A program made the position numbers and the translations under genes. Positions 26,900 through 36,198 of a stretch of DNA of 64,000 nt are shown here, in pieces. The notes under the pieces are model-generated. The model was not told the origin of the DNA. It worked only from the letters and a program-made list of their open reading frames with translations, and did no database searches. This stretch comes from Dactylosporangium roseum (lineage in GTDB: Bacteria > Actinomycetota > Actinomycetes > Mycobacteriales > Micromonosporaceae), in assembly GCF_025264685.1 (NCBI RefSeq), contig NZ_CP073721.1, positions 983,001-1,047,000 of the forward strand, in the 5' to 3' direction. The first letter of the stretch is position 1. Each line of letters starts with the position of its first letter.

Positions 26900-28643
26900 G
26901 CAGCACGTCCCGGTATCCGGCGTGGGACGCCATCAGCTCGGAGTGCGTGCCGACGGCGACGAGTCGCCCGTCCTGCAGCAGCGCCACCCGGTCGGCGAGG
27001 GCGATCGTCGACGGCCGGTGCACGACGAGCAGCGCGGTCGTGCCGGCGAGCACGGTGGACAGCGCCGACTCGACCAGGGCCTCGGTGTGCACGTCGAGCG
27101 CGGACAGCGGGTCGTCGAGGACCAGCACCTTGGGCCGGCCGACGACGGCGCGGGCGAGCGCCAGGCGCTGCCGCTGGCCGCCGGAGAGCGACAGTCCCTG
27201 CTCGCCGACGCGGGTATCGAGGCCCCACGGCAGGTCGTACGCGAACCGGGCCTGTGCGATCTCCAGCGCCTCGGCGATCTCCTCGTCGGTGGCGTCGGTG
27301 CGGCCGAGCGTCAGGTTTTCCCGGACACTCATCGAGAACAGCGTCGGGTCCTCGAACGCGGTGCCGACGATCCGGCGCAGCGAGTCGAGCGTCAGGTCGC
27401 GGATGTCGTGGCCGTCGATGGTGATCCGCCCGGCGTCGACGTCGTAGAGCCGCGGGACCAGCGAGACCAGCGTCGTCTTGCCGCTGCCGGTGAGCCCGAC
27501 GACGGCGACGGTTTCGCCGGGCGCGACGTCGAGGTCGACACCGCGCAGGACGGGCCGCCCGGGCTCGTAGCCGAACTCGACGCCCTCGAAGCGCAGCCGG
27601 CCCTCCACCGTGGACACCACGCGGGCGCCGGGGCGGTCCACAATCGACGGTGGCGTGTCGAGAACCTCGTAAATCCGGACCGAGGCGCTCATCGCCTCCT
27701 GCGCGTTGGCGATGATCCAGCCGAGGAGGTCGATCGGCCACACCAGCATGACCTGCAGCGCGACGAAGGCGACCAGCGCGCCGATCGACAGCTCCCCCCG
27801 CGCGACCTGCACGGCGCCGACGACCAGTACGACCGCGAGCGTCACGTTGGGCACGAGGTCGAACTGCGACAGCGTCCGGGCGATCATCCGGGACTTGCCG
27901 ACACCGAGGTCGTGGACCCGGCGGGCGCCCTCGGCGAACCGATCGCTCATGTGCTCGTGCCGGCCGAACGCGCGGATCACCCGGATGCCCTGCGCGGACT
28001 CCTCGATCCGGGTGGTCAGGTCGCCGAGCTCGTCCTGCAGCTCGCGGGAGGCGGCGAAGTATCGGCTGGTGAACCGTCGGCTGATGACGAACAGCGGGAT
28101 CGCGCTGAGCGTGACGAACACGCCGAGCGGCCAGTACAGGTGGATCAGCAGGATCGAGACGGCGACATACGTGCCGAGGTTGAGCACGAAGAAGAACAGC
28201 CCGAACGCCAGGAACCGCCGGATCGTGGACAGGTCGGCGGTCGCCCGCGAGAGTAGCTGCCCGGACTGCCAGCGGTCGTGGAACTCGATCGGCAGGCGCT
28301 GCAGGTGCGCGTAGAGGTCCTGGCGGAGCTTCGCCTCGATGCCGACCGACGCCGCCGACTGCGCCCAGCGCCGGATGAAGCTCAGCAGCCCCTCGAACAG
28401 CCCGAGCGCGACCGCCAGGGCGCCCAGCAGCAGCAGCCCGCGGGTGTCGCCCCGCCGCACCGGCCCGTCGACCACCCGCTGGATGAGGATCGGGATGGCG
28501 AGGCCGGCGGCCGTGGCGGCGATGGCGGCGACCATCGACCATGCGGTCAGCGCGTAATAGGGCCGCAGGTAGACCCGCATGCGCCACAGCGCCCGCGCCT
28601 TCGCCGGCCGCCCTGTCTCTGTGGACACGACGACCGGCGGCAT
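26889..28643 (-). CDS. ABC exporter half-transporter with degenerate catalytic Walker B
   Basis: A 584-residue half-transporter, first gene of the exporter pair. It has six membrane helices (about 30-310), Walker A GLTGSGKTT, signature LSLSGGQRQ and Walker B VLVLDDPLSALD. The residue after the Walker B Asp is Asp instead of the catalytic Glu, the classical mark of the degenerate ATP site in heterodimeric exporters. H-loop His is kept (VVHRPST). Only one of the two sites should hydrolyse ATP fast. ATG at 28643. Confidence 0.93.
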   Translation of the reverse strand: MPPVVVSTETGRPAKARALWRMRVYLRPYYALTAWSMVAAIAATAAGLAIPILIQRVVDGPVRRGDTRGLLLLGALAVALGLFEGLLSFIRRWAQSAASVGIEAKLRQDLYAHLQRLPIEFHDRWQSGQLLSRATADLSTIRRFLAFGLFFFVLNLGTYVAVSILLIHLYWPLGVFVTLSAIPLFVISRRFTSRYFAASRELQDELGDLTTRIEESAQGIRVIRAFGRHEHMSDRFAEGARRVHDLGVGKSRMIARTLSQFDLVPNVTLAVVLVVGAVQVARGELSIGALVAFVALQVMLVWPIDLLGWIIANAQEAMSASVRIYEVLDTPPSIVDRPGARVVSTVEGRLRFEGVEFGYEPGRPVLRGVDLDVAPGETVAVVGLTGSGKTTLVSLVPRLYDVDAGRITIDGHDIRDLTLDSLRRIVGTAFEDPTLFSMSVRENLTLGRTDATDEEIAEALEIAQARFAYDLPWGLDTRVGEQGLSLSGGQRQRLALARAVVGRPKVLVLDDPLSALDVHTEALVESALSTVLAGTTALLVVHRPSTIALADRVALLQDGRLVAVGTHSELMASHAGYRDVLRGH

Positions 28644-28663
28644 CAGTCCAAGCTACTTGGCGA

Positions 28664-29185
28664 CTAGATCGACGCCAAGCCATATTCCGGCTGGGCGGCG
28701 GCCTCGAAGTCCAGCAGCCAGCGTTTCACCGGCAGGCCCCAGCGGAACCCGCCGAGGGTGCCGTCCAGGCGCAGCACCCGGTGGCAGGGCACGAACAGCG
28801 CGGCGGCGTTGCGTGCGCACGCCTGGGCGGCCGCGCGGACCGCCGCCGGGCGCCCGGCCCGGACCGCGAACTCGCTGTAGGTCACCGGCGCGCCGGCCGG
28901 CACCTCCCGCAGCACCTCCCAGGCGTGGTTGAGAAACTCCCCGCCACTGTGCTGCCGGACCGGCACCGCCTCGACGGCGGTCAGGTCACCGTCCAGATAG
29001 GACAGCACGGCCTTCGTCGCCGGTCCGACGTCGTCGCGTCGCTCGGCGGTCCCGGTCACCTTCGCCAGCCGGGTCAGCTCACCCACGTCGGTCGTCCAGC
29101 CGCTGGCTAGGACGGCGCCGTCGGCGTCGACGACGGTGGTGAACGGGCCGACCGGCGTGCGGGTCGTGGCGTAATACCTGGTCAT
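28664..29185 (-). CDS. ogt: Methylated-DNA--[protein]-cysteine S-methyltransferase
   Basis: A 173-residue suicide repair protein that moves the methyl group from O6-methylguanine to its own Cys134 in the PCHRV motif. The helix-turn-helix region around VTYSEFAVRAGRPAAVRAAA precedes it, and the family GxxGGFRWG-like segment follows (LGGFRWGLPVKRWLLDFE). Its ATG overlaps the stop of the upstream Ada-AlkA gene by 4 bp (ATGA), so alkylation repair genes are translationally coupled. Confidence 0.95.
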   Translation of the reverse strand: MTRYYATTRTPVGPFTTVVDADGAVLASGWTTDVGELTRLAKVTGTAERRDDVGPATKAVLSYLDGDLTAVEAVPVRQHSGGEFLNHAWEVLREVPAGAPVTYSEFAVRAGRPAAVRAAAQACARNAAALFVPCHRVLRLDGTLGGFRWGLPVKRWLLDFEAAAQPEYGLASI

Positions 29186-30573
29186 TGCAGTCTCCAGAGT
29201 CGGATCACGGCGTACGAGCGCCAGGGGCGCCAGCGCTCGGCGTGTGCGGACAGGGCTCGTGGTTTGTCGGGCAGTCCGGCGGCGCGGGCACCGCGCAGCA
29301 CACCCAGGTCGGTCGGCAGGAAGGCGTCGGGGTCGCCGAGGGCGCGCATCGCGGTGTACTGCGCGGTCCAGTCCCCGATGCCTGGCAGCGCCTTGAGCCG
29401 CTCGACCGTCTCGTCCCGGCCACCGCCGTCGAGGTCCAGCTCGCCGGCCGCGACCGCGGTGGCGAGGGCGCGCAGCGTCCGCCGGCGCGCGTCGGGCATG
29501 GCGAACGCCTCGTCCGGCAGCGCCAGCAGCTCCTCCGCCGTCGGGAACGCCTCGCCGACCAGCTTCCGCAGGACGGTCCGGGCCGCGGCCACGGAGATCT
29601 GCTGGCCGACGACCGCGCGGACGGCGATCTCGAAGCCGTCGGTCGCGCGGGGTACCCGTACGCCCTCTTCCTTTCCGACGATCGGGGCGAGCGCCGGGTC
29701 GGCGGCGAGCACCGCGTCGACGGCCGCCGGGTCGGCGTCGAGATCGAGCAGCCGCCGGCAGCGGGCCACGGCCGGCGCGAGGTCACGCAGGTCGGCGAGG
29801 TGGAGCGTGGCGGCGACGTGCCCCGCCTTCGGCAGCAGCGTCACCCGCCCGGTGCCGTGCGGCAGGCGCAGCACGCGGTGGTAGCCGTCGGCGTCGACCT
29901 CGTCGACGCCGACGACCGCGCGCACCTCGAGGAACGACAGCAGCGCCTCGGCGTGCAGCGGCGCGCGGAACGGCAGCCGCACGGAGACCACGCCCTCGTC
30001 GTGCTCGGGCAGGCTGCGGCGGGCCCGCAGGTCCGACGGCGTGCGGCCGTAGATCTCCCGGATCGTGTCGTTGAACTGCCGGACGCTGCCGAATCCGGCG
30101 GCGAACGCGATCTCGGCGAGCCCGAGCCGGGTGGTCTCGATGAGCACGCGAGCGGTCTGCGCCCGCTGGGCCCGGGCGAGCGACAGCGGCCCGGCGCCGA
30201 CCTCGGCGGTGAGCATCCGGTGCAGGTGCCGCTCGGTGTACCCGAGCCGGCCGGCGAGCCCCGGCACCCCGTCGCGGTCGACCACGCCGTCGGCGATCAG
30301 CCGCATGGCCCGGCCGACGACGTCGCCACGGACGTCCCAGTCGGGGGAGCCGGGTGCCGCGTCGGGCCGGCAGCGCAGGCAGGCCCGGAAGCCCTCCCGC
30401 TGTGCGGCCGCCGCGGTGGGCAGGAACCGGACGTTCTCCGCCTTCGGCGTGATGGCGGGGCAGGACGGGCGGCAATAGATGCCGGTCGACCTGACGGCCG
30501 TGACGAAGACCCCGTCGAACCGGGCGTCACGGCTGGTCGCCGCCTTGCGGCAGGTGTCGAAGTCGAGTTCCAC
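29182..30573 (-). CDS. AdaA-AlkA fusion: methyl-phosphotriester sensor, AraC regulator and 3-methyladenine DNA glycosylase
   Basis: A 463-residue three-part protein. Residues 1-75 form the Ada zinc domain with Cys34, Cys38, Cys65 and Cys68 (YCRPSCPA...ACLRCRP); Cys34 is expected to accept methyl from phosphotriesters. Residues about 80-170 form an AraC-type helix-turn-helix (AFAAGFGSVRQFNDTIREIYG). Residues about 185-463 form an AlkA glycosylase with the HhH-GPD motif (LPGIGDWTAQY...FLPTDLGV, catalytic Asp). It should both sense methyl damage and excise alkylated bases, probably activating its own operon with ogt. GTG 30573 gives the usual VELDFDTC start; ATG 30639 is an alternative. Confidence 0.92.
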   Translation of the reverse strand: MELDFDTCRKAATSRDARFDGVFVTAVRSTGIYCRPSCPAITPKAENVRFLPTAAAAQREGFRACLRCRPDAAPGSPDWDVRGDVVGRAMRLIADGVVDRDGVPGLAGRLGYTERHLHRMLTAEVGAGPLSLARAQRAQTARVLIETTRLGLAEIAFAAGFGSVRQFNDTIREIYGRTPSDLRARRSLPEHDEGVVSVRLPFRAPLHAEALLSFLEVRAVVGVDEVDADGYHRVLRLPHGTGRVTLLPKAGHVAATLHLADLRDLAPAVARCRRLLDLDADPAAVDAVLAADPALAPIVGKEEGVRVPRATDGFEIAVRAVVGQQISVAAARTVLRKLVGEAFPTAEELLALPDEAFAMPDARRRTLRALATAVAAGELDLDGGGRDETVERLKALPGIGDWTAQYTAMRALGDPDAFLPTDLGVLRGARAAGLPDKPRALSAHAERWRPWRSYAVIRLWRLQ

Positions 30574-30785
30574 GCGCTCAATCCTGCCCCGCCCCGGCGG
30601 CTCCGGCTGGCGGTTTTCGGACACGACGGTCGGCGTCACTCAGATGTCGCCCGGACGCCGGCCGGCTCCGGGAGATGTCCGTTAGCGGACGCTTTGCTGG
30701 CACGTTTGTGGGAGTTCCCGGGGTGATCCGTTGTCTAGGTTGTTCTCACCAGCGAGCCGGAACCCCCTGATTTGGAGACAGCACC

Positions 30786-31325
30786 ATGAGTGACTACGAC
30801 ACCGCCGACACCGCCGAGGCGGGCCAGGCCGGCACGGAGTACGGCGACCCCGAGGTCACCGTCTCCGAGGGTGCGGACGGCTCGGTCATCTACGCGGTCG
30901 ACGAGAACCGTGACGGTGCGGCGGAGTCGGTCGTGTACGACCAGGACGGCGACGGCGTCGCCGAGGCGGTCGCGGTCGACACCGACGGCGACGGCAGCCT
31001 GGAGACCACGGTCGTAGACCTCAACAGCGACGGCGAGTTCGACGCCGTGTTCATCGACACCGACGGCGACGGCGCCCCGGACGTCGCGGCCCTGGACCGC
31101 AACGGCGACGGGCTGATCGACCGGGTCGTCGCCGACACCGACGGTGACGGCAAGGCGGACACCGACGTGCGTGACGACGACTTCGACGGGGTCGCCGACT
31201 CGGTGGTGCGGGACACCGACGGCGACGGTGACAAGGACGTCACGGTGACCGACAAGGACGGCGACGGCACGTTCGAGACCGTCACGTTCGAGGACCCGAG
31301 CACCAACCCGCTGGCTCAGGCCTGA
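30786..31325 (+). CDS. Acidic protein of 13-residue DxDxDG repeats
   Basis: A 179-residue protein, strongly acidic, without a signal peptide or membrane segment. After about 35 residues it consists of nine to ten contiguous 13-residue units of the form DxDGDGxxDxxvv, for example DTDGDGSLETTVV, DTDGDGAPDVAAL and DRNGDGLIDRVVA. The DxDxDG core is that of EF-hand-like calcium loops (dockerin, thrombospondin type 3), but here there is one loop per 13 residues with β-like spacers and no helices. It most likely binds several Ca2+ and folds as a regular rod or roll. GGAG lies 8 nt before the ATG. Monocistronic, with a terminator hairpin directly behind. I do not recognise a characterised homologue. 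Confidence 0.85.
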   Translation: MSDYDTADTAEAGQAGTEYGDPEVTVSEGADGSVIYAVDENRDGAAESVVYDQDGDGVAEAVAVDTDGDGSLETTVVDLNSDGEFDAVFIDTDGDGAPDVAALDRNGDGLIDRVVADTDGDGKADTDVRDDDFDGVADSVVRDTDGDGDKDVTVTDKDGDGTFETVTFEDPSTNPLAQA

Positions 31326-31330
31326 CATCC

Positions 31331-31360
31331 GGGGCCGGCGGGCAGTGGCCCGCCGGCCCC
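31331..31360 (+). terminator. Strong hairpin terminator after the DxDxDG repeat gene
   Basis: A perfect 13-bp GC stem (31331-31343 with 31348-31360) closed by a 4-nt loop (AGTG), five bases after the stop codon. It may serve both strands, since the next gene is convergent. Confidence 0.75.
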
Positions 31361-31438
31361 GTGTCCGCGTGGCCGGCGCCGCGACCCCGCGGGGAAGCGG
31401 CTGCGCGACATGCGGAACCCGGCGCGGGTGGACAGCCG

Positions 31439-32248
31439 TCAGCGCACCCGTGACGACAGCCAGCGCGCGCCGAAGTCGACCAGATCGCGCTGGCGCATGA
31501 GCCGGGCGGTGCCGGCGCCGACCGGTCCCGCCAGTTCCTTGCCGGTGATGGTCGCGAAGTCCGCCGCGATCAGCTCGAACAGCGACGTCTCGTCGGCGAG
31601 CTCGCGGTATTCGACCCAGCGCCGCTCGCCGTCGACGGTGATGGGCGAACCCTGGCGCAGGTACCGCTTCGGCACCTCCGCCCGGTACTCGGCCAGGTGC
31701 AGCGAGGTGTTGTTGTCGTGGCCGACGCCGAGCAGGAGCACCCAGGCGTCCAGCTCGTACAGCCGGGCGAGCGGCGACCCCTCGCCGAGCCCGTCGTCGA
31801 GCGTGTGCCCGGCGGTGATCCGCTCCGCCAGCGGCCCGAGCGCCGCGAACGACACCGTCGGGTGGTTGCTGCGCAGCACGCCCGGGAAGCGCCGGAAGCA
31901 CTCGACGACGGCACCCATGAAGTACGTCGGCGTGACCTGCGGGTCGAACGGCGGCGTCTCCCGCCGGATGACGTCCCACCACGACTCGGGCACGGGCGGG
32001 TTGCCCCAGTCGGCGGGCTCGGTGAGCTGGCGCGAGTGGGTCGGCATGACGAGCGTGCCGTCCGGCCCGAGCGCGTCGAGCAACGCGAGCACCACGGCCT
32101 GCGCGCCGCCGGCGACCCAGCCGAGCCGCGACAGCGAGGAGTGGACGATCACCGTCGCGCCCCGCGGCAACCCGAGCTCGGCGAGCTGCCGGGAGATACC
32201 GCCGACGGTGCCCGGCGACGCCGCCCGTCGAACCGCGTCCGCTTCCAC
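31439..32248 (-). CDS. AAC(3)-family aminoglycoside N-acetyltransferase-like protein
   Basis: A 269-residue protein of the antibiotic N-acetyltransferase family (acetyl-CoA-dependent 3-N-acetylation of aminoglycosides). Family segments are VIVHSSLSRLGWVAGGAQ, DGTLVMPTHS, the SNHPTVSFAALG stretch and LLLGVGHDNNTSLHLAE, whose His is in the active-site region. The GTG at 32248 starts at the first family-like residues; the frame extends to 32368, but that part lies in a palindromic repeat. Many chromosomal members have no proven resistance role. Cytoplasmic. Confidence 0.85.
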   Translation of the reverse strand: MEADAVRRAASPGTVGGISRQLAELGLPRGATVIVHSSLSRLGWVAGGAQAVVLALLDALGPDGTLVMPTHSRQLTEPADWGNPPVPESWWDVIRRETPPFDPQVTPTYFMGAVVECFRRFPGVLRSNHPTVSFAALGPLAERITAGHTLDDGLGEGSPLARLYELDAWVLLLGVGHDNNTSLHLAEYRAEVPKRYLRQGSPITVDGERRWVEYRELADETSLFELIAADFATITGKELAGPVGAGTARLMRQRDLVDFGARWLSSRVR

Positions 32249-32302
32249 GTCGAGCCACCATACTGGGGGACGCCGCCGCCCCCCGCCGCCCCCCACCTTT
32301 GC

Positions 32303-32373
32303 CGATCTTGCACTTGTGGTGCCGGGACGCTCCCTGAATGCCCGGTTTGTCAGGCACCACAACTGCAAGATCG
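32303..32373. repeat. Dispersed palindromic repeat, family 2, copy a
   Basis: Two 21-nt arms (32303-32323 and 32353-32373) pair with one mismatch around a 29-nt loop; the right arm reads GGCACCACAACTGCAAGATCG. Arms and loop match copy b at 54.03-54.10 kb, the loop in inverted orientation. It sits upstream of the acetyltransferase gene and about 105 bp before ychF on the other strand. Confidence 0.8.
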
Positions 32374-32478
32374 ACGCGCGATGAGGCGGGGCGTCACGCG
32401 GCCACCGGCCCGGCCGCCGGGAGCGTGACGGAGCAGCTCACGGGAGCGCCGTTCGGGCATTGCGTAAGCTGACATGTC

Positions 32479-33552
<1,074 letters not shown>

Positions 33553-33716
33553 GAGGTCCGTCGATGCCGTGTCCCGGTCGAGCCACCGCCCGGCTGGGAA
33601 GCGGTGTCGGGCGCTCGGTCGCAGTTCGCCAGGTTTGTGGCAGGCAGGCCGGATTCGGTCCTTCTCGCACGTCGCTGCCGCTGCCCAAGGAAGCGGGTGG
33701 AACATCCTGGCCGGGA

Positions 33717-34028
33717 TCAGGCGGCACCCGCGATGATGGTTTTGTACATGTCCTCGATGCGGGCGGCCAGCGTCACCTCGCCCGGGGACAAGTCCGCGGT
33801 GCCGGGGATGTGGAGGCGGATCTGGGTGCGGCCGTCCAGGCGGCGCACATCGGGACGCACCTGCAGGGCGTCCGCGACCACCTTCATTCGCTCTGTCAGT
33901 GCCGCGTGTTGGGAGTCGTCGAGATGGAGTGTCCGGCGGATCTCGCCGCCGTCGTGTGTCCAGCCTTGCAGCAACGCCAGTGCATCACTGAGATAGTCGC
34001 GGTGATCGTCGCTCCACCGGGCCCGCAT
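33717..34028 (-). CDS. Pterin-4a-carbinolamine dehydratase-like protein lacking catalytic residues
   Basis: A 103-residue protein with the layout of the PCD/DCoH fold: a leading W (residue 5), a central helix (HAALTERMKVVADALQ), β-strands (TQIRLHIPG) and a final helix (LAARIEDMYKTI). The diagnostic HHPD motif is replaced by QVRPD, the TH dipeptide by IP, and the GGLTxxD segment by ADLSPGE. The paralogue at 42.3 kb keeps all of these. It is therefore unlikely to catalyse dehydration and may be a structural or regulatory relative. ATG start. Assignment rests on pattern, so is moderate. Confidence 0.7.
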   Translation of the reverse strand: MRARWSDDHRDYLSDALALLQGWTHDGGEIRRTLHLDDSQHAALTERMKVVADALQVRPDVRRLDGRTQIRLHIPGTADLSPGEVTLAARIEDMYKTIIAGAA

Positions 34029-34234
34029 GTCGACCTACCCTCCCTCGGCATCGTTGCCAGCTTGTGGCCGTTTCGAAGCCTGCCCGTCATCAAAGGTGTA
34101 CGCAAGTCTGCCGAGCAGCCGGTGGATCTGTCCACGGCCACATTTCCCTCGTCTGGTGAACAACAGGGCAGAGCCCGACACCGAAACTTCATTTCGATCT
34201 GGCACCCTGGTTGCCCGTGCAGACCGAACGGCTG

Positions 34235-34633
34235 ATGCCAAGGATCATCGTCGGCGCCGCGATCGTCTCCGACGGCCGCGTGTTGGCCTGCGAGCGCGCC
34301 CAGCCGCCCGAAATGGCCGGAAAATGGGAGTTTCCGGGTGGCAAGGTGGACCCTGGCGAAACCGAGGAGCAGGCCCTGGTCCGTGAGTGTCAGGAAGAGC
34401 TCGGGGTCGAGGTCAAGGTCGGCCGGCGTGTCGGTGCCGACATCTCGATGCTGAACGGCGGCGCGATCCTGCGGGTGTACCTCGCGACGCTCGTCAACGG
34501 GGCTCAGCCGGTACCGCTGGAGCACAGTGACCTGCGGTGGCTCTCTCACGACGAGTTGGACAGTGTGCCGTGGCTGCCCGCCGACGCGCCCATCGTGGCG
34601 GCGCTGGGGCCGTTGCTACCGTCGTCCGCGTGA
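34235..34633 (+). CDS. mutT: NUDIX hydrolase, MutT-like (d)NTP pyrophosphohydrolase
   Basis: A 132-residue enzyme with a complete Nudix box from about residue 35 (GGKVDPGETEEQALVRECQE continuing ELGVEV), which positions Mg2+ for hydrolysis. Short MutT-type members remove oxidised nucleotides such as 8-oxo-dGTP. The ATG at 34235 starts six residues before the first β-strand, as in close relatives; TTG 34211 and GTG 34217 in frame are alternatives and no ribosome-binding site decides. It ends in a GTGA overlap with the DUF1990 gene. Confidence 0.88.
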   Translation: MPRIIVGAAIVSDGRVLACERAQPPEMAGKWEFPGGKVDPGETEEQALVRECQEELGVEVKVGRRVGADISMLNGGAILRVYLATLVNGAQPVPLEHSDLRWLSHDELDSVPWLPADAPIVAALGPLLPSSA

Positions 34634-35133
34634 CCGTGACCTATTCCGAGGTCGGCGCGACCCGCGAAGGGCCGATGCCACCCGGCTACCTGCACGTGAC
34701 GCGCCGGGTGCGGCTCGGGTCGGGGCCGGAGGTCTTCGCGGCCGCGAAGGTGGGCCTGGCGCATTGGCAACCGCAGCGCGGCGCCGGACTGCGCGTGCGC
34801 ACCGACGCCGAGACCGCCGGGCCCGGGGTGGAGTTCGCGACCGGCATCGGGATCGGACCGCTGCGCCTGTGGGTGCCGTGCCTCATCGTGTGGCTGGTCG
34901 ACGAGCCGGACCGTTACGGGTTCGGGTTCGGCACGCTGCCGGGGCACGTGGAGACCGGCGAGGAGTCGTTCCTGCTGTCGACGGACGGGGCCGGCGACGT
35001 GTGGTTCGACATCCGGGCGTTCAGCCGACCGGCGAAGTGGTGGGTGAAGCTCGGCAACCCTGTCGCCAAACTCGTCCAGTCGAAGGTCACGGACCGCTAT
35101 GCCGCCGCGATGCGGCGAGGGCCTCTGCCGTAG
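34630..35133 (+). CDS. DUF1990 family protein
   Basis: A 167-residue protein beginning MTVTYSEVGATREGPMPPGY and containing the family stretches GYLHVTRRVRLG, GFGFGTLPGHVETGEE and a Ser/Arg-rich ending (FSRPAKWWVKLGNPVAKLVQ). The family has a β-rich lipocalin/START-like fold in bacteria and plants with no known reaction. The GTG start overlaps the mutT stop by 4 bp, so the pair is co-translated. The stop codon lies inside a long hairpin shared with convergent sdhB. Confidence 0.88.
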   Translation: MTVTYSEVGATREGPMPPGYLHVTRRVRLGSGPEVFAAAKVGLAHWQPQRGAGLRVRTDAETAGPGVEFATGIGIGPLRLWVPCLIVWLVDEPDRYGFGFGTLPGHVETGEESFLLSTDGAGDVWFDIRAFSRPAKWWVKLGNPVAKLVQSKVTDRYAAAMRRGPLP

Positions 35134-35148
35134 CGGCAGAGGCCCTCG
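35116..35148. terminator. Bidirectional terminator hairpin between DUF1990 and sdhB genes
   Basis: A perfect 15-bp stem (35116-35130 with 35134-35148) with a 3-nt loop that is the TAG stop of the DUF1990 gene. It lies 13 nt from the sdhB stop on the opposite strand, so it can end both transcripts. Confidence 0.8.
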
Positions 35149-35160
35149 GATCGGACTGTG

Positions 35161-36198
35161 TCAGTGCCCGTGCGCGTCCCCGTCGGGAGCCGACGGGTGC
35201 TGGTAGCGCAGCTTCTCCGGCGGCAACGGGAACTCCTGGTCGTCACCGAACGGCGAGGCTGCCGCGGCACGGTCGAGGTAGAGCTCGGCGACCGTCAGCT
35301 TGCCGTCGGGGCCCACGGGAGCGGCCTGCGGCAGCGGGCCCTCCTGGTGCCAGCCCATGCTCGTGTCCGCGGTCGCCAGGTCCCCGGACCGGGTCGCCAC
35401 GCTGGTCCCGGTCGCCGCGGGACGGCCGGCGGTGGGGTCGTCGAGCTGGTCACGGCGGAAGATCTTGCGCCCAAGCCAGGTCACGGGGTCGTACCTCCGA
35501 TCGACAACACGTTCCTTCATGGGGATGATCGCATTGTCGGTGATTTTGATGTGCTCCGGACACACTTCGGTGCAGCACTTGGTGATGTTGCAGTAGCCGA
35601 GGCCCTGCTCCGCCTGTGCCATCTCCTTGCGGTCGGTGCGCGCGTCGAGCGGGTGCATGTCGAGCTCGGCGGCCCGGATGAAGAACCGCGGGCCGGAGAA
35701 GGCCTGCTTGTTCTCCTCGTGGTCGCGGATCACGTGGCACACGTTCTGGCACAGGTAGCACTCGATGCACTTGCGGAACTCCTGCGAGCGCTCCACGTCG
35801 ACCTGCTGCATCCGGTACTCACCGGGCTCCAGGTCCTTCGGGGGCGCGAAGGCGGGCAGCTCGCGCGCCTTCTGGTAGTTGAAGTTCACGTTCGTGACCA
35901 GGTCACGGATCACCGGGAAGGTCCGCAGCGGGGTCACCGTGACCGTCTCGTTGTCGGCGAACGTCGACATCCGCGTCATGCAGCCCAGCCGTGGCTTGCC
36001 GTTGATCTCCATCGAGCACGAGCCGCACTTGCCCGCCTTGCAGTTCCAGCGTACGGCCAAGTCGGGCGTCTGGGTGGCCTGCAGCCGGTGGATGACGTCG
36101 AGCACGACCTCGCCGTCGTTGACCTCCACCTGGAAATCCTGCAGCGATCCGCCCGTGTCGTCGCCGCGCCAGACACGGAAGTGGCGCTTGGTGCCCAT
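35161..36198 (-). CDS. sdhB: Succinate dehydrogenase/fumarate reductase iron-sulfur subunit with long C-terminal extension
   Basis: A 345-residue subunit carrying electrons from FAD to quinone. The [2Fe-2S] ligands are C53, C58, C61 and C73; the second and third clusters use C144, C147, C150, C154 and C203, C208/C209, C213. The conserved core ends near residue 250, the usual family length. About 95 further residues, rich in Ala, Pro and Gly and ending QHPSAPDGDAHGH, have no cluster motif and look disordered. The ATG overlaps the sdhA stop by one base (TGATG), with GAGGAG upstream. Last gene of sdhCAB. Confidence 0.94.
   Translation of the reverse strand: MGTKRHFRVWRGDDTGGSLQDFQVEVNDGEVVLDVIHRLQATQTPDLAVRWNCKAGKCGSCSMEINGKPRLGCMTRMSTFADNETVTVTPLRTFPVIRDLVTNVNFNYQKARELPAFAPPKDLEPGEYRMQQVDVERSQEFRKCIECYLCQNVCHVIRDHEENKQAFSGPRFFIRAAELDMHPLDARTDRKEMAQAEQGLGYCNITKCCTEVCPEHIKITDNAIIPMKERVVDRRYDPVTWLGRKIFRRDQLDDPTAGRPAATGTSVATRSGDLATADTSMGWHQEGPLPQAAPVGPDGKLTVAELYLDRAAAASPFGDDQEFPLPPEKLRYQHPSAPDGDAHGH

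Noticed and set aside
31439-32368. N-terminal extension of the AAC(3)-like protein to ATG 32368
   Set aside because: The first 40 codons are made of the palindromic repeat and a GC tract, and family similarity starts after GTG 32248.
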